The notes under the pieces are model-generated. The model saw only the letters and a list, made by a program, of their open reading frames with translations. It was not told where the DNA came from and did no database searches. A stretch of 64,000 nt of DNA, taken from the NCBI GenBank assembly GCA_003439945.1, contig QVRM01002786.1, forward strand, positions 1 to 64,000. The letters are read 5' to 3'. The position numbers were made by a program, and so were the translations under genes. This DNA comes from Dermanyssus gallinae (Eukaryota; Arthropoda; Arachnida; Mesostigmata; Dermanyssidae). Below, one piece after another: positions 1 to 11,935 of this stretch (its first letter is position 1; every line of letters starts with the position of its first letter).

Positions 1-39
1 GGCGTATGCAGTTTTCCGAACGGACTTATGGATCAACCA

Positions 40-40
<1 letters not shown>

Positions 41-100
<60 letters not shown>
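41..100. repeat. (AT)n microsatellite
   Basis: A nearly pure AT dinucleotide tract of about 60 bp. It is one of more than twenty in the window. Confidence 0.95.
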
Positions 101-102
<2 letters not shown>

Positions 103-1138
103 TTTTGTGATTTTTTTCAGGCCTTAATCAAAACTGCTTAATCTAAATGATGAAACAAACATTGACGCAAACGCATAAAAAAGTTTCGCACAAAAATCAA
201 CCCTAAAGCTTTATTAACTCTATTATGAAAGCGACTTTCGAAGTCAAGCGCCTTTCCCAAAAAGCTGTCGCTGGTAAAGTTTCTGAGTGAAACAAAACTC
301 ATATAGATTCCGTGTGGATACATTAGTAAGTATAAGCGCATGTTTCCTGCAAATAACAAAGAACGGGAGCGGGCAAGGGTTCTTATGGGTGGAAACGTTA
401 GATAGATGATGGAGGCTGTACTCTTGCTACAACAGCTCTAAGGGCAGTCTAGCGAAATAAGAGAATCAGTGTGTACGCTACTCAAGGACGTAGCAGTGAC
501 GAGGGGCTTTAATGTGGAAAACGAGAATTGCACGACATCCTCGCCAGAGATAGCACCAGAGCTCTAAAGCCCCCTCACCCCAGGAGGGTTACCTGTCAAC
601 CAAAATATTGGTAGAAAAGCGCCATAGCGCAGAATCGGGCAGACTCTAGCACAGCCAAAATGGAACTAAAAAATTGACATACAAGTGGATAGACCGCCCG
701 ACGGGTAAAATTAGCTCTTTCTTTACGTGGTGTTTCACTGGTCATGATGACTTCCAATGCCATCTCTTTTGTATAGACAAAGCTCTAGTGGAAATCTGCG
801 TGGATTGTGCTGAGAGTATCGGCGATGGCCCGAGCGCATTTTCTTGAATTTAAGGTGAATGAAATTAAGCGCCACAGCACCGCTAAGAAAAAACGAGAAG
901 TCGGAATACCAAGCCCACCGAGGAATAACAGGGATGTTTGTGGAGTACAGATGCGATACAACATCAGCATCAAAGCTGGGCGATGAAATATCAACTGCAG
1001 CAATGAAAACCGAGCTCAGCAGGTGCAGAACAAAACGAACTGCGCTTACGACATCAACAGATTACGTGGCTTGTAATGAAATGGGCTTGCAAGTAGTAAG
1101 CTAAGCTTGGTGGGAGAACCCGTAAATGATCTCGATCG

Positions 1139-1141
<3 letters not shown>
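101..1141. other. Unassigned intergenic DNA
   Basis: I see no recognisable gene, RNA or repeat here. Open frames are short (at most 81 residues), overlap on both strands and match nothing I know. Confidence 0.5.

Positions 1142-1193
<52 letters not shown>
1142..1193. repeat. (TA)n tract at left edge of mariner copy 1
   Basis: About 50 bp of alternating TA lead directly into the left mariner terminal repeat. The tract resumes at the right end (2514-2554), so the transposon lies inside a TA microsatellite. Confidence 0.9.
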
Positions 1194-1194
<1 letters not shown>

Positions 1195-1225
1195 GAGGTG
1201 TGTTAAAAAAGTATCGCGACTTTTG
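1194..1225 (+). repeat. mariner copy 1 left terminal inverted repeat
   Basis: It starts CGAGGTGTGTTAAAAAAG and ends GCGACTTTTG. The reverse complement of 2482-2513 matches except for one A/C difference. Such repeats are the transposase binding sites in mariner elements. Confidence 0.93.
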
Positions 1226-1398
1226 AATTTTCGCGGGTTACGTATATTCGAATTTCGATTTTTTGTGGCGTTATGTTGGTACTCATGTCTCTCACTTATG
1301 CCGACAAGCTCGGCCATTTTGAATGTTCACTTAATTGTTGACAGCTGCTTTGCTTGCACGTGTTTTGGATCGTCTTCGATTTTTACCTATTCAAAAAA

Positions 1399-2367
1399 AT
1401 GGATCAAAGAACCTGTATCAAATTTTGTGTGAAAAACGAAATTAAGTGCGCGGATGCATTCCGAATGTTGACTGTGGCATACGGAGAAGCTACCTTGGAC
1501 CGAAGCAACGTTTATCGGTGGTACAAAATGTTCTCAGAAGGCCGAGAAGATGTGAACGACGAAGAGCGTGCCGGACGCCCGAGCACTTCAACAACAGACG
1601 AAAAAATTAATGAAGTGGAGAAAATGGTATTGGCCAATCGTCGAATCACCGTTAGAGAAGTTGCTGAGGACCTAAACATATCGATTGGCTCGTGCCATTC
1701 GATTTTTATCAATGATTTGGGCATGAGACGGGTCGCCGCGAAATTCGTACCAAAATTGCTCAATTGCGACCAAAAACAGCATCGCATGAACATTGCTAAT
1801 GAGATGTTGGACTCTGTCCGCGACGACCCAAATTTGCTCCAGAGGGTCATAACTGGTGACGAATCGTGGGTTTATGGTTATGACGTGGAAACCAAAGCTC
1901 AATCATCTCAATGGAAGCTGCCGCACGAACCAAGACCGAAAAAAGCGCGCCAAGTTCGGTCGAATGTGAAAGTTTTGCTGACAGTTTTCTTCGATTGCAG
2001 GGGCGTGGTGCATCATGAGTTCTTGCCACAGGGTAGAACGGTCAATAAGGAATATTACCTGCAAGTGATGCGCAATTTGCGCGAAGCAATCCGCCAGAAA
2101 CGCCCGGATTTGTGGAAGAACAAAAATTGGCTTTTGCACCACGATAACGCCCCTGCTCACACATCGTTGCTTGTGCGCGAGTTTTTGGCCAAAAACAACA
2201 CACTAATGATGCCGCAGCCACCGTATTCCCCAGATCTGGCCCCCTGTGACTTTTTCTTGTTCCCTAAACTGAAGAGGCCCATGAAAGGACGACGTTACGC
2301 TACGCTTGACGAGATAAAGACGGCATCGAAGGAGGAGCTGAACAAGATAAAAAAAATGTTTTTTTGA
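1399..2367 (+). pseudogene. mariner transposase, 3' frameshifted
   Basis: A DDE/D transposase that would cut and paste its own element in the nucleus. I start at the ATG giving MDQRTCIKFC; the open frame extends upstream, but copy 2 and family length support this start. The N-terminal part (residues about 1-110) holds the helix-turn-helix DNA-binding region with the RPSTS linker. The catalytic triad is visible: D154 in TGDESWVYGYD, D249 in HHDNAPAH and D284 in YSPDLAPCDFF. There are 34 residues between the last two, the DD34D mariner signature. Compared with copy 2, an indel in the A/T run near 2350-2366 shifts the frame, so translation stops after 322 residues and loses the last 30 or so. 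The catalytic core is complete, but activity of the truncated protein is doubtful. Confidence 0.93.
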
Positions 2368-2481
2368 AGTGCTTCGAAGAGTGGAAAAACCGTTGGCACA
2401 AGTGTATAATATCTCATGGGGATTACTTTGAAGGGGACAAAATAGATATTCATGAATAAATGAATAATTTTTGAAAAAACA

Positions 2482-2512
2482 CAAAAGTCGCGATACTTTT
2501 TGAACACACCTC

Positions 2513-2513
<1 letters not shown>
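2482..2513 (+). repeat. mariner copy 1 right terminal inverted repeat
   Basis: Inverted partner of 1194-1225, ending AACACACCTCG, followed at once by TATATA. Confidence 0.93.

Positions 2514-2554
<41 letters not shown>
2514..2554. repeat. (TA)n tract at right edge of mariner copy 1
   Basis: About 40 bp of alternating TA continue the tract that precedes the element. Confidence 0.9.
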
Positions 2555-2557
<3 letters not shown>

Positions 2558-3538
2558 AAACTTTTTGTGTTGTTTTGGAGCAAAACTCGTTGCTTTTAAA
2601 ACGTATCATAATTTTTTTTAGGTCCAACTAAAAGCCTTTTACACAATGACATATATTTTTCTATTCGGTGTCTATTATCATTGTTCATAGATATTAGAAG
2701 TAATAATTATCACATGTGGGACAATATATAGGAGACGTTTGTTTAAATGCCCAAGGAAATATGACTGACGAATAGTTTGGAACAATACAGACAATGCTAG
2801 AAAATAACGTAGCAGTATCACTTTGTGTGTCATCTTCCACATGTTGTACACATATGTACAACATGTGGTACAGTAATAAAGCCTGTATCAATTATCAGCC
2901 TATGTGAGTATCTAGTAAATACATTCTGAGTCTTGTTGGCGTACTGTTCCTGTCCGTGTACGTGAGTACGCGAAGCGCTCGGCCAACTGTGTCGGCGTGA
3001 GTATAAACGACCGCCGGGTATCTCTAACCGTTCATCTACATATGCCTGCTTGAAAGCTATATATATATATATATATAGGGTGTGTTTGATGGCAAGGTCC
3101 GATAACCCAGGCGCCACTACCTGTGCTTGGCGCGCGCAGCTGGTCCAGGAGCTGTCCGTGTTCAGCCGCAACACGTGGCTCGTGTCGTGCAACACCGTTC
3201 AGACGCTCAATGACGAATAATGGCAACGATAGGTCACGAAACAGGCAAGATCGCGAGGGTCGAGGTCGGCTGCTTTCGTCAGCTACGTTTGAATGCGACG
3301 CTATGTCACGTTACGGCCTTATCGTGTCGTCGGTCTATGTCCGCTGGTGCTCGTCAAGTACATTGCGAAAACACCACACCCTGCGCGACTCATCGCACGT
3401 TCATGAACAACGCACGTCGGCGGTAGCGCATAAGCTGCTAGCAGGACTGCATAGTTTAAAGCTCGGCTTGCGGTTTTGAGGGGACGAACAACTGCAAGGT
3501 GTTTAGAGGGGGCCGAGGCGTACAGAAGGATACAAAAC

Positions 3539-3540
<2 letters not shown>
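2555..3540. other. Unassigned DNA, GC-richer centre
   Basis: A short (TA)n at 3059-3078 separates AT-rich DNA from a GC-richer stretch (about 3080-3480). Open frames up to 121 residues exist on both strands and overlap. None has a recognisable domain or persuasive splice signals, so I do not call a gene. Confidence 0.4.

Positions 3541-3598
<58 letters not shown>
3541..3598. repeat. (AT)n microsatellite
   Basis: About 58 bp of pure AT dinucleotide. Confidence 0.95.
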
Positions 3599-3599
<1 letters not shown>

Positions 3600-3660
3600 T
3601 TGCTTCTATTTTAATACCCCTTTTTCAATTATATATATATATATAGATATATATATATAT

Positions 3661-3704
3661 CTCAGAGCATTTTGCGTATATATATATACGCAAAATGGTC
3701 TGAG
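3661..3704. repeat. 44-bp palindrome centred on TATA repeats
   Basis: The left arm CTCAGAGCATTTTGCG and the right arm CGCAAAATGGTCTGAG pair with a one- or two-base mismatch around a short TATATA centre. A further (AT)n lies just upstream (3633-3660). The shape is a perfect-looking hairpin or cruciform. Its function is unknown. Confidence 0.85.
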
Positions 3705-3764
3705 ATTTTCTAAAGTATTATAAAAACAAGAGAGTTTAAGTTGATTTGTTTTATACTTTCTGTG

Positions 3765-3767
<3 letters not shown>

Positions 3768-3814
<47 letters not shown>
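3768..3814. repeat. (AT)n microsatellite
   Basis: About 46 bp of AT dinucleotide. Confidence 0.93.
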
Positions 3815-3817
<3 letters not shown>

Positions 3818-5342
3818 GTTGTTAACTGATAATGAATGTAGTAACCTGTTTTTGGCTTCTACACGTTGTACACGGGACACCACATTTTTTGCACTTCTAC
3901 AGATAAATTAGGCTCAAGTATATTAATACATGCTTTATTGCCGATAATCGTGGGACAGAGCTGAGCGCGAAATTTTTGGAAAAATGCCAGTTGAATATTC
4001 AGACTCCTAATATAGATATAGGGTTCACCGTGGCTTCGTGCAAAGAGCGTAAAGCTATTACCGAACGGGAACACTAGAATTGGCAGACGTCTTACGATCC
4101 TTTTAAGACTTAGATTTAAACATATGTGGATCAAAAGAGTCCGTCGGCCATTTGTGTAACTATAAGACGTTATCCGTTGTAATTGTCGAATGTCTACAAC
4201 TGCGTTCGTATGCCATTTATGCGTCAGTCGCTGACCAGCGTCAGTCCAGAACTGGACCATCTCCTAACAGCCCAGCCACCGCCGCAAATTTGGAGCAAAA
4301 TTTACCTACTAGATACTCGCCGGGTGTTCTATTTTCCGAGCTGGTACTCAGCTTAGCGTAGATGCGATTAAACTATTTTTCATCAAAAACCTATCTTTTC
4401 AGGGCCTCTAGGCTCTAGCGCCTCAAAAGCAAACGGTTGAAATTGTACGCATGCCCAACATTTGTGTACGTACGGCCTCTCCTCTTTTTAGCCTTATCTA
4501 CGACGTATTGCCTCCGAAATGCGCTCCGTCCGATCGTACAGAGTGTGAGTAATTCCAACATAGTCCAACACAGCGCATCCTGCCGCAAAGGGGACCATCG
4601 TCTTACGGTCGTGCCATAGTCCGCTCTCTAGTACACGCTGGTTCGCTCTAGTCACGCAGTTTATACTCGACAGAGTACATACTTCAATAATCGATCTGGT
4701 CATCTTCAGTTTATGATCGAAATACCAAGAAGAAACAACACCGCTCCAAAAATAGTAGACGCCAGAAGACTGTGGGAAGTGGCCCGTAAAGTTCACACAA
4801 GAATATGTGCGACCCCGACGTTTCGACGGTCGGAAAGGGCTCTTGACGATGGCACATAAAGCTGATGTAGAATGATCGGAGGCCGACGGAAATGCAGGTA
4901 GATCGGGTTATGAGCACAAAGCTGTTAGGAATGACTAAGAGCTGCATGCGACGTATATGTTGACTAGTAGATCCAATACGGTAAACGATCTTGCTACCGT
5001 GTATAACTGTGTCGATCTGATATAGACGTTAAGCGTAAATTGACTAAGTATCCGTAGAGGTTTCGAGGATATTTTATTGAATTAGGCAAATCGTAAGCTA
5101 TCTGGCAGTTAGAATAAGATACGGATACGCGTGACTAAGCAGCTCTTCTCTAGCTAGACAGCATTTGGTGCCATTTAAGATGACGAAGCAGAGTTTCTTT
5201 CAAACACACATATACGTTCAGTTTCTCTATCAAACAAATCGTTCTCTTACGATCGCACATCCATAAAAAAAACGTATTTTAACAAATTCGATGACCCTCT
5301 ATCTCTCTGTGTATGGAGTGCGGCAAGAATAACTTGAGAGTT
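3815..5342. other. Unassigned intergenic DNA
   Basis: There is no recognisable gene. The largest frame (133 residues, minus, 3859-4260) has no domain I know. Confidence 0.5.
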
Positions 5343-5612
5343 TTAATCATTTTGACAGAAAACACAAAGTAGACTAGATACGGACAAAATGCAAGTTTTA
5401 TTATAAAGTATTTTGCATGCCAACACTTCCGCTAAATGTTTTCCTTCAGCTCGTCGATAATAGTGGGCTTGCTGAAAAAGACTTTGCTTTTTAAAAAAAA
5501 AACATTTAAAAAGTCCAGGGGCATTAGGTCGGACGAATAGGGTGCCCACGGAGCGTCTACTTTCTGGGAGGTCACGCGCGAACCAAACTTTTGCAACAAA
5601 ACAAATTTTCAT
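5343..5612 (-). pseudogene. Tc1/mariner-superfamily transposase relic (C-terminal catalytic piece)
   Basis: On the minus strand, a frame running from about 5557 down to 5425 reads APWAPYSSDLMPLDF, then LKSKVFFSKP, then TIIDELKENI and a stop. This matches the end of the DDE domain in Tc1/mariner-like transposases, where a W-x-P-x-S-x-DL-x-PLDFF block holds the last acidic residue, followed by LKxKVY...KP...I..LK..I. The order of these blocks is specific. The family differs from the two full mariner copies here, whose block is YSPDLAPCDFF. Only the C-terminal piece is left. A run of eight or nine T (A on the plus strand) breaks the typical spacing, and I see no terminal repeats. The wider open frame (5343-5612) is partly out of frame. 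Confidence 0.7.
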
Positions 5613-5620
5613 GCTTTACC

Positions 5621-5641
5621 TATATATATATATATATATAT

Positions 5642-5711
<70 letters not shown>

Positions 5712-5725
5712 ATACATATACATGC
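5621..5725. repeat. (AT)n with ACAT interruptions
   Basis: About 100 bp of AT and CATA repeats, among the longest dinucleotide tracts in the window. Confidence 0.93.
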
Positions 5726-6560
5726 TTCATCTCTTCCTCTTCTGTTTTCCCTTGTTCTACCTGGAGCAGTCACGATGCCCTCATACCTCAATTTTACCGC
5801 ATCGTACACGCAAATCGCCGTTACCGCTACTGTGATTGCAACTGCCATCAGCCTTGCAACCACCTGGTCTTGTGCAACGGGTACGATTGGACCGTAGATA
5901 TTTCTTTGCCTGTCCGTTTATTTGTCCGTTTCTCTCTCCGTCGCTTTCCTGCCTATCGCGCAGACACGCCGCATACAGAGCAAGCAGCATTTGCTACGCA
6001 TTGCACGAATCATGTGCCGTCTTCATGATTCTATTCCCCCAATAGGTAGCAATAGTGGCTTAGGCGGCTAACGCTCACTTCCGACAAACCGAGGGTAGAA
6101 TTCTTTTTGCACCCTTAAATGTTAAGTCGGCAACGTTACCATGACGTTACATCTTTCTTCTAGAAAGGCCCCTGTGACAATTCGTTTATGACGACACGCT
6201 AAAAGTGGCTGAAACGGCAAAGGAATAGCGATAGCATAGAGTTGTCTCCTGACAGCCAATAGTCTGATTAAGTGGATTCGATTACACACAGAAATTCCCG
6301 TCCCGCCCCAATGACAAACCTTGAAGTAATCATCAACGCGGCAACAACGAAGTAAGTCGTTTTTCTCTCCTGCGAGGCTTGTGAGAACCTGTGACAACGT
6401 TGAGCATTCGGTAGCTAAATCAGCAGAAGCAAAAATCTCGGAATAAGTTGCACTAACCCAAAACTAACCGAAGGTGTCAGTGAGGAAACGAGATAATGCG
6501 CTCGTATAAATAACTTGTATAAAAACAATAGATTGAGGCAGAACGGCGGTATTAAAGAAT
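5726..6560. other. Unassigned intergenic DNA
   Basis: Mixed composition without recognisable genes. Short frames occur on both strands and none is convincing. Confidence 0.5.
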
Positions 6561-6581
6561 ATAAATAAATATACATATATT

Positions 6582-6613
<32 letters not shown>

Positions 6614-6645
6614 TACATATATTTATATATATATATATATATATA
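6561..6645 (+). repeat. Two tandem copies of a 42-bp AT-rich unit
   Basis: The unit starts ATAAATAAATATACATATAT, continues TTTATATAT and then runs as (AT)n. The second copy begins at 6603, 42 bp after the first. Confidence 0.85.
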
Positions 6646-8258
6646 GGAGAAAGGTAAACAGAGGTAGTAAGCGAGTATGCAAAAAGAAATGCTGTCTATT
6701 CCTCAACAAGCCCTCCCGCCCCGCGCTTGGGGCCCCGTAAGAGCCACTTACTTGCACTCGGCGCCACCGCACGTCAGGGCGTATATTTATATAATATACA
6801 CGTACACGTTGCGGTAAACGGCTGCTGTCTAGTCAAGCACGATTAGGAAATCTCTGTGATCGTCCTTGGTGGCGAAATCACCGCACCACTCCGGCCTCCT
6901 TTACACACGTTCTCCTTTACACTTCTTTGGCCTGGCACCTTGCTCTTTCTGCAATTGTTTGCACACGACGTACGTGAGCGTATGTGCATACATACATATA
7001 TATATGCACGCATGTGCATGCCTAGATTCATATGCGTGTAAATGTGTATATGATTATCTTTGCTTTTCTTTCGTTTGCATCATATAAATATAATCGTAGC
7101 ATGCCTATGTATTATTCGACTATTCAAATAAATATATGTATACGTGTGTAGACGACCAGTAGTACTCCGAGGATGAGAGAGAGAGAGAGAGATGCTTTAT
7201 CTCCAAGGCAGCCTTTAGGTGGGCGTTGAGCCAACAGCGGGTGCGCAATAGCTTGACGAGGGTTCTAGTCAGAGCCACGCATGACTAATTACGTATTAGG
7301 AAATGCTGTTACGCGTTGAGTCGAGTATGTGCCATCGAGGCATCTTGAAGCAGCGTATTGCTATATGACGCGTGACGCGCAGTATTTACTCAAGCCGGCA
7401 TATGAAGAAAGGATGCCCATCGCCGTTACTACGCTGGTGATAATCGCACTATGAACTGACATCGATTGGCACCATAAGGCAATGCCGGCGGTGACAACGT
7501 GGTGGCTAAATTCCTTTCAACGTAACGACAACGTACTGTCGTTTACTACGACACATTCTGCAGGAAACCTTGAGCGCAAATTCACCGGCAACAGAGTATA
7601 TGCAACAGCTGTGCTAACGATGGTACTGGTTGCAGCGACGTCGGTAAAGCAGCAGCTTCTAAGTGTTCCTCATTCCAATTAGGCGGTGAACTAGTAATTC
7701 AAAGCAAGCACAAAACGCGCAACTCTAAGTAGATAAAGAGATAATACGATAAGCTACGAGCGAGAGAGTTTCGTCGACGCTAAGATAACAAGTGACCGAA
7801 CGCCTGTCTAAAGACAGGCCCGGGCGGCCGCCGTGATAGTTAGTGCTATTGAGGTCATTGTTAATTAGCTTAAATCTCTAGTTCCAAGAAGCCCCGGCGA
7901 CAGGCTGCTAAGTAAACCTGCGTTAAGTAAAAGCTCAAAGACAGCGTCCGACGATAAGAGCTAAGACATGCTGACTAAACCCGCATATTTGGCTCAATTG
8001 GTGCTCAAAGTCATTTTGTGTAATGACCATACAACATTGCATGTAGGTACATAAGATATAACGTTTTTTGTGCATGTGCGTAAAATGACTTGTAAAACAA
8101 TTGCTTAATTTGAGTGATGTTTTTTTTTCGGTAAGAAGGTGACCGTGTTGTTTTTGAGTAAGTCCATCTGACTGAAAGATTGCATAGAACCTTCGTAGCA
8201 GCTTTTGCAAATTAAATCGTAAGCAAATTTGAAGCCTGAGCTTAGCCAAGACATGTAC

Positions 8259-8260
<2 letters not shown>
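6646..8260. other. Unassigned intergenic DNA
   Basis: No gene recognised. A short (GA)n tract occurs at about 7175-7192 and a mixed CATA/TATG stretch near 6985-7030. GC varies, but no open frame exceeds 73 residues. Confidence 0.5.

Positions 8261-8306
<46 letters not shown>
8261..8306. repeat. (AT)n microsatellite
   Basis: About 45 bp of AT dinucleotide. A shorter (TA)n follows at 8466-8486. Confidence 0.92.
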
Positions 8307-8308
<2 letters not shown>

Positions 8309-8486
8309 GTAGGTTGACAACTAAGCGTGCTTACTATTCTCAAAATTAGTTTTCAAAACACCATCGTATTGCGTTATCGCTTAGTGCACCACGGACTAAA
8401 CTGACACTTACTAAACGCTTATGCAGTTTTACGTCATGCCAATATCTTAAATGTTATATTAGCTGATATATATATATATATATATA

Positions 8487-11400
8487 AGTGGTCGACAGAT
8501 GCAGGTAAAACTGGACGACAACCTGAACCAACCTCCTCCAATCTACTGCTAGACGCATGCGTCTCTCTTCAACCATATTTGTCTTAACAACATACATGAT
8601 AAGTCACATGCTTGAATATGTTGACGCCATGGCCTATTAGTTTCCCGAACTCTCACGCCATAATGCAGTTTACAGTCGATTGCATTGCCCGATGATGTGC
8701 TGAAAACAGTATGATGCTCCCTTTTTCAGAGTCTGTTGTGCGAAAGGACAGGGCCCTGTGGCCTACAAATACTTATATAGGCCCACTGTACTTCCAAACT
8801 CGGGTATTATCCCCGGCCTGGGAGTTACAATTAAAGTAATACAAGAAATTAGTTGGCAACACTTGCGTTAAATTTGTCCTCTTAATACGACCGCAAACGT
8901 TCTTCTGCCTCTTGACTCTTTTGTCCCTCGATTTTAAGCGATCTAAATTGACTGTTCTACGCCAGCTTAATTAAGCGGATTTTCATGAGCACTGTTCTGA
9001 CATGAGTTCATCACCTAAAGTAAGATCACAACATTTTATGATTCTCAATCCGCTGTGTCTCGTTCATCATGGAGCTCATCGATTGTCTGTTTGCGTAGCA
9101 GATGGCTAAATGGTTAAACACACCTTCATTGCGTCATAGACAGGACACAAACCAGATATTGGGTTTTGTACTATATACAATGTTTTTTAAGTAACAAGCA
9201 AGTTGCTTGCATAGTAGCAGTAGTGTCTGTATAAATATTTCTATAATACTGCAGCTAGCCAAACTAGCGCATGTGTATTTACGCATATTGTAGTATTGAC
9301 AACGTTCGTAGACCGGTGTGGCATTAGGCCCGTCGAGGATAGACGTTGATGTACATATATATATATATGTATGTTTAGTTGTCGGCCTATCGCACAGGCC
9401 ACAGCAGCAGCAGCGGCCGGCGCACCCAATCAATCACCTCTTACCTCACCACCTACATAACTAGCGCGGCAAGCGTTCGTTCCTTCGTTACCCCCTGAAG
9501 AGAAGAAGTCCCTGCAAATACATAATACGATGGCAAGAGCAGCAGCCGAAGAATAAGAAGAAGAAGAAAAAATGGAGAAGGAGAACAGGAACGGGGAAAA
9601 TAAGGAAAATTAAGGGAATATGGTATTGGGCGTCGCGGGGTAACACGTGTGAGTGAGGGTGTTGATGTTGGCACTGGTGGAGAATGACGAAAGAAGAGAG
9701 GGACCGACGGAGTAGAGGAACACGAGACGTGTTTACGCCCCACAGCCCAACCCGTCAAACGAAACTCCCCCACACCGCTACTGCTTGTCCGTTAGTTTTA
9801 ACTCCTTCACACGGCTTGCTTTTTTTGCTTTGTTCTCCTCCGCCTTCTTCCTTTCTGTACCAAAAGCCTTGGGCTTTCTGGGCTAATGGGCAGGCGGGCC
9901 TGCTGGGGAGGAGAACGCAAGAACGGACGCGTATATAGCAACGGCGGATAGATTTGGCGCCAACGAGGGCAGCGGTCCCGATCGGCAAACAGTAAACGTT
10001 GCCCGCTTCGTTGTGTGGCGCGTACCGGCCAGAACATACTGCCAATACGGCTACCGGCTGCCAACGGAACCAGAAGCAGATGCAGCACCAGTAGCAACAG
10101 CAGTGCCAATGCGGGCCTGCAGGGCTCCCCCGCCTGTTTCGGTTAGCTCGAGGCGAGACCTCTGCTCGTGGACAAGGGCAATACTGTTCTACGAGACCAG
10201 AAGTTTGATTCGTTCTGTGTATGCTGGTCGACTCAGCGCTGGCCCGCTGGCGATGGCTTCGTTGTTAGGTGGTTCTGCGTTAGCCGACTTTGGCATTCGT
10301 CAATGACGATGGCATCAGAAACTGGTCGCTGTCTGTTTTGGCCTTCCTCCGAAATTCTTGTGTATGTATGTATATGTATGTATGTATATATATATATAGA
10401 CCCCTGTAGGTCTTATTATCACAACTCCGCCCACTAAGGTGCCAAGTAGGACCGCAGCGTTATGCATTTGACTTGGTTGAACACAAAACACTGGCAGCAA
10501 TTAGAGCTAACTGGCAAATAACTAAGACACGGCACTACCCTAACAGGAATATATTTAAGGACAGGTAACAGAGTATAAAGCCGTGTTTGTCTCGACGGCT
10601 ATTAGATGATTGCCGAACACCACTGGCCGAATCTCCGGTAGAAGTCGTCGATCACGGAGAATGTTAAAAATGCTTATGTTGTGGAGCTTGTCTAATCAAA
10701 TGCAGAGAGGGCACATTTGTATTGATAGACTATAACAAAGAAACAGAAATATCGAACGTTTGAACATGAAGCACAACTTGGTATTTATGATTAATGTTCC
10801 TGTTAACAATCAATGCTTGCAGGTTACAGGCGTCTATGTAGAAATGAAGAATGCACAAATAATGGCAAAATTTCAAGGGTCAGAAGCAAGCTTGATGCCT
10901 GAAAATTAGGGCCTTTCAAGTGCATCCCTGCCATGAACATAGCAGTAGTAAATGTTCCAAGAACATTCTGGGTAGCCGCAAGCATCTTCTACATGACTTT
11001 ATTTTACGCATATTACATAGTATCTGCTTTAAGGGATTACACTGAGGCTAAAATAACACTTTGGGGAGACTCAGGTCGAAGGTGAAACTGAATAGCATAA
11101 TCAGAAAGGTCCTGCAAATAGCACATGAGGTTATACATGGTATGATGATCACCTCATTATGGCCAAGAGAGCCATAGGTCAATCTGTTTTTAACGACTTG
11201 CCAAAATCGGGCAAAAAGTACAGATATCGCCAATGCGTCTGGCGTCAAACTGCGTGGTGTTTAGCGCATATCTGCGAGCAAAACCAGCAACGACATTGAT
11301 CGTCAACCTAAAATCTTTGGGTCGAACAACTAAATGATAGTAGTAGCTAAAAATCTCTTAATACCCGAATTCCGCACCAGTCGAATTTTGTGTTTTAATT

Positions 11401-11848
11401 GCAGAGATTAACTATCGCAATCATTTAGCAGGCGCAGTTTCGCTGTGATTGTACATAATGGGATCAAGGTGTTACAGAAAACAAGCGTTCCACCAGCTGA
11501 AGTCAAAATGGGGCCAACAGCACCTGTCTCTCCGGCGGTCAGTACGACTTATGCGGCACATGGTCACAACCTAGACGCGATGGTCATGGCGGTGAAAAAA
11601 GAAAAGGTGCGCACGCTTACTTTGGTTCCACACGAAAATTTGCTCATATTTCGTAAAGGAGCACGCCTGGAAGAGAATCTTCACGTAACCAATGGACGAC
11701 CTTACTTAGTGCTAACGACGCCAGTCGCAGAACAAGGGTCGAGCAGTCAAAGCTGTCCCAAGGAAACTTCTCCTCTACTGCTCGGACCCTGTTTTTCACA
11801 GATTAAATTGCCCCCCAATCGACGCAAATACTAGAGCAAGTTTCGGCT
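8487..11848. other. Unassigned intergenic DNA with a GC-richer middle
   Basis: Only short (AT)n tracts (9354-9369, 10384-10398) and a purine-rich stretch (about 9525-9620) are identifiable. The 9.4-10.3 kb part is GC-richer, with overlapping frames up to 106 residues on both strands, and could be an exon or UTR of a host gene. The longest frame near the end (11445-11834, plus, 129 residues) has no recognisable domain. A box-A-like TGGCTAAATGG lies near 9103, but I find no box B. Confidence 0.4.
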
Positions 11849-11919
11849 CTCCTAAGTCGTGACATCAATTTTAGACGCCGGCACCTTCAGCGTCTGAAAT
11901 TGAAGTCACGACTGAGGAG
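11849..11919. repeat. 30-bp imperfect inverted repeat (stem-loop)
   Basis: The left arm (11849-11878, starting CTCCTAAGTCGTGACATC) pairs with the right arm (11890-11919) at 27 of 30 positions by eye, around an 11-nt loop. It lies just upstream of the first recognisable RT block of RLE element copy A, so it may belong to that element or to an earlier insertion. Confidence 0.88.
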
Positions 11920-11935
11920 ATTTGAAACGTCATTC

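Larger units (their letters stand above)
1194..2513 (+). mobile_element. mariner DNA transposon, copy 1 (complete ends, damaged gene)
   Basis: A 1320-bp element with terminal inverted repeats of about 32 bp (1194-1225 and 2482-2513), both beginning CGAGGTGTGTT. The two repeats differ at one position by eye. It encodes a mariner transposase with a 3' frameshift. The flanks are alternating TA on both sides, matching the TA dinucleotide target of Tc1/mariner elements, although the duplication itself cannot be separated from the microsatellite. It is about 99% identical by eye to copy 2 at 41.5 kb, so both copies moved recently in evolutionary terms. Confidence 0.95.

Noticed and set aside
1512..2160. 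Open frames of 60-112 residues on the minus strand over mariner copy 1, and the same over copy 2
   Set aside because: They are antisense shadows of the transposase gene. The plus strand carries the catalytic DD34D motifs.
9098..9160. A box-A-like TGGCTAAATGG suggesting another SINE
   Set aside because: No matching box B, and no similarity to the other SINEs in the window beyond this word.
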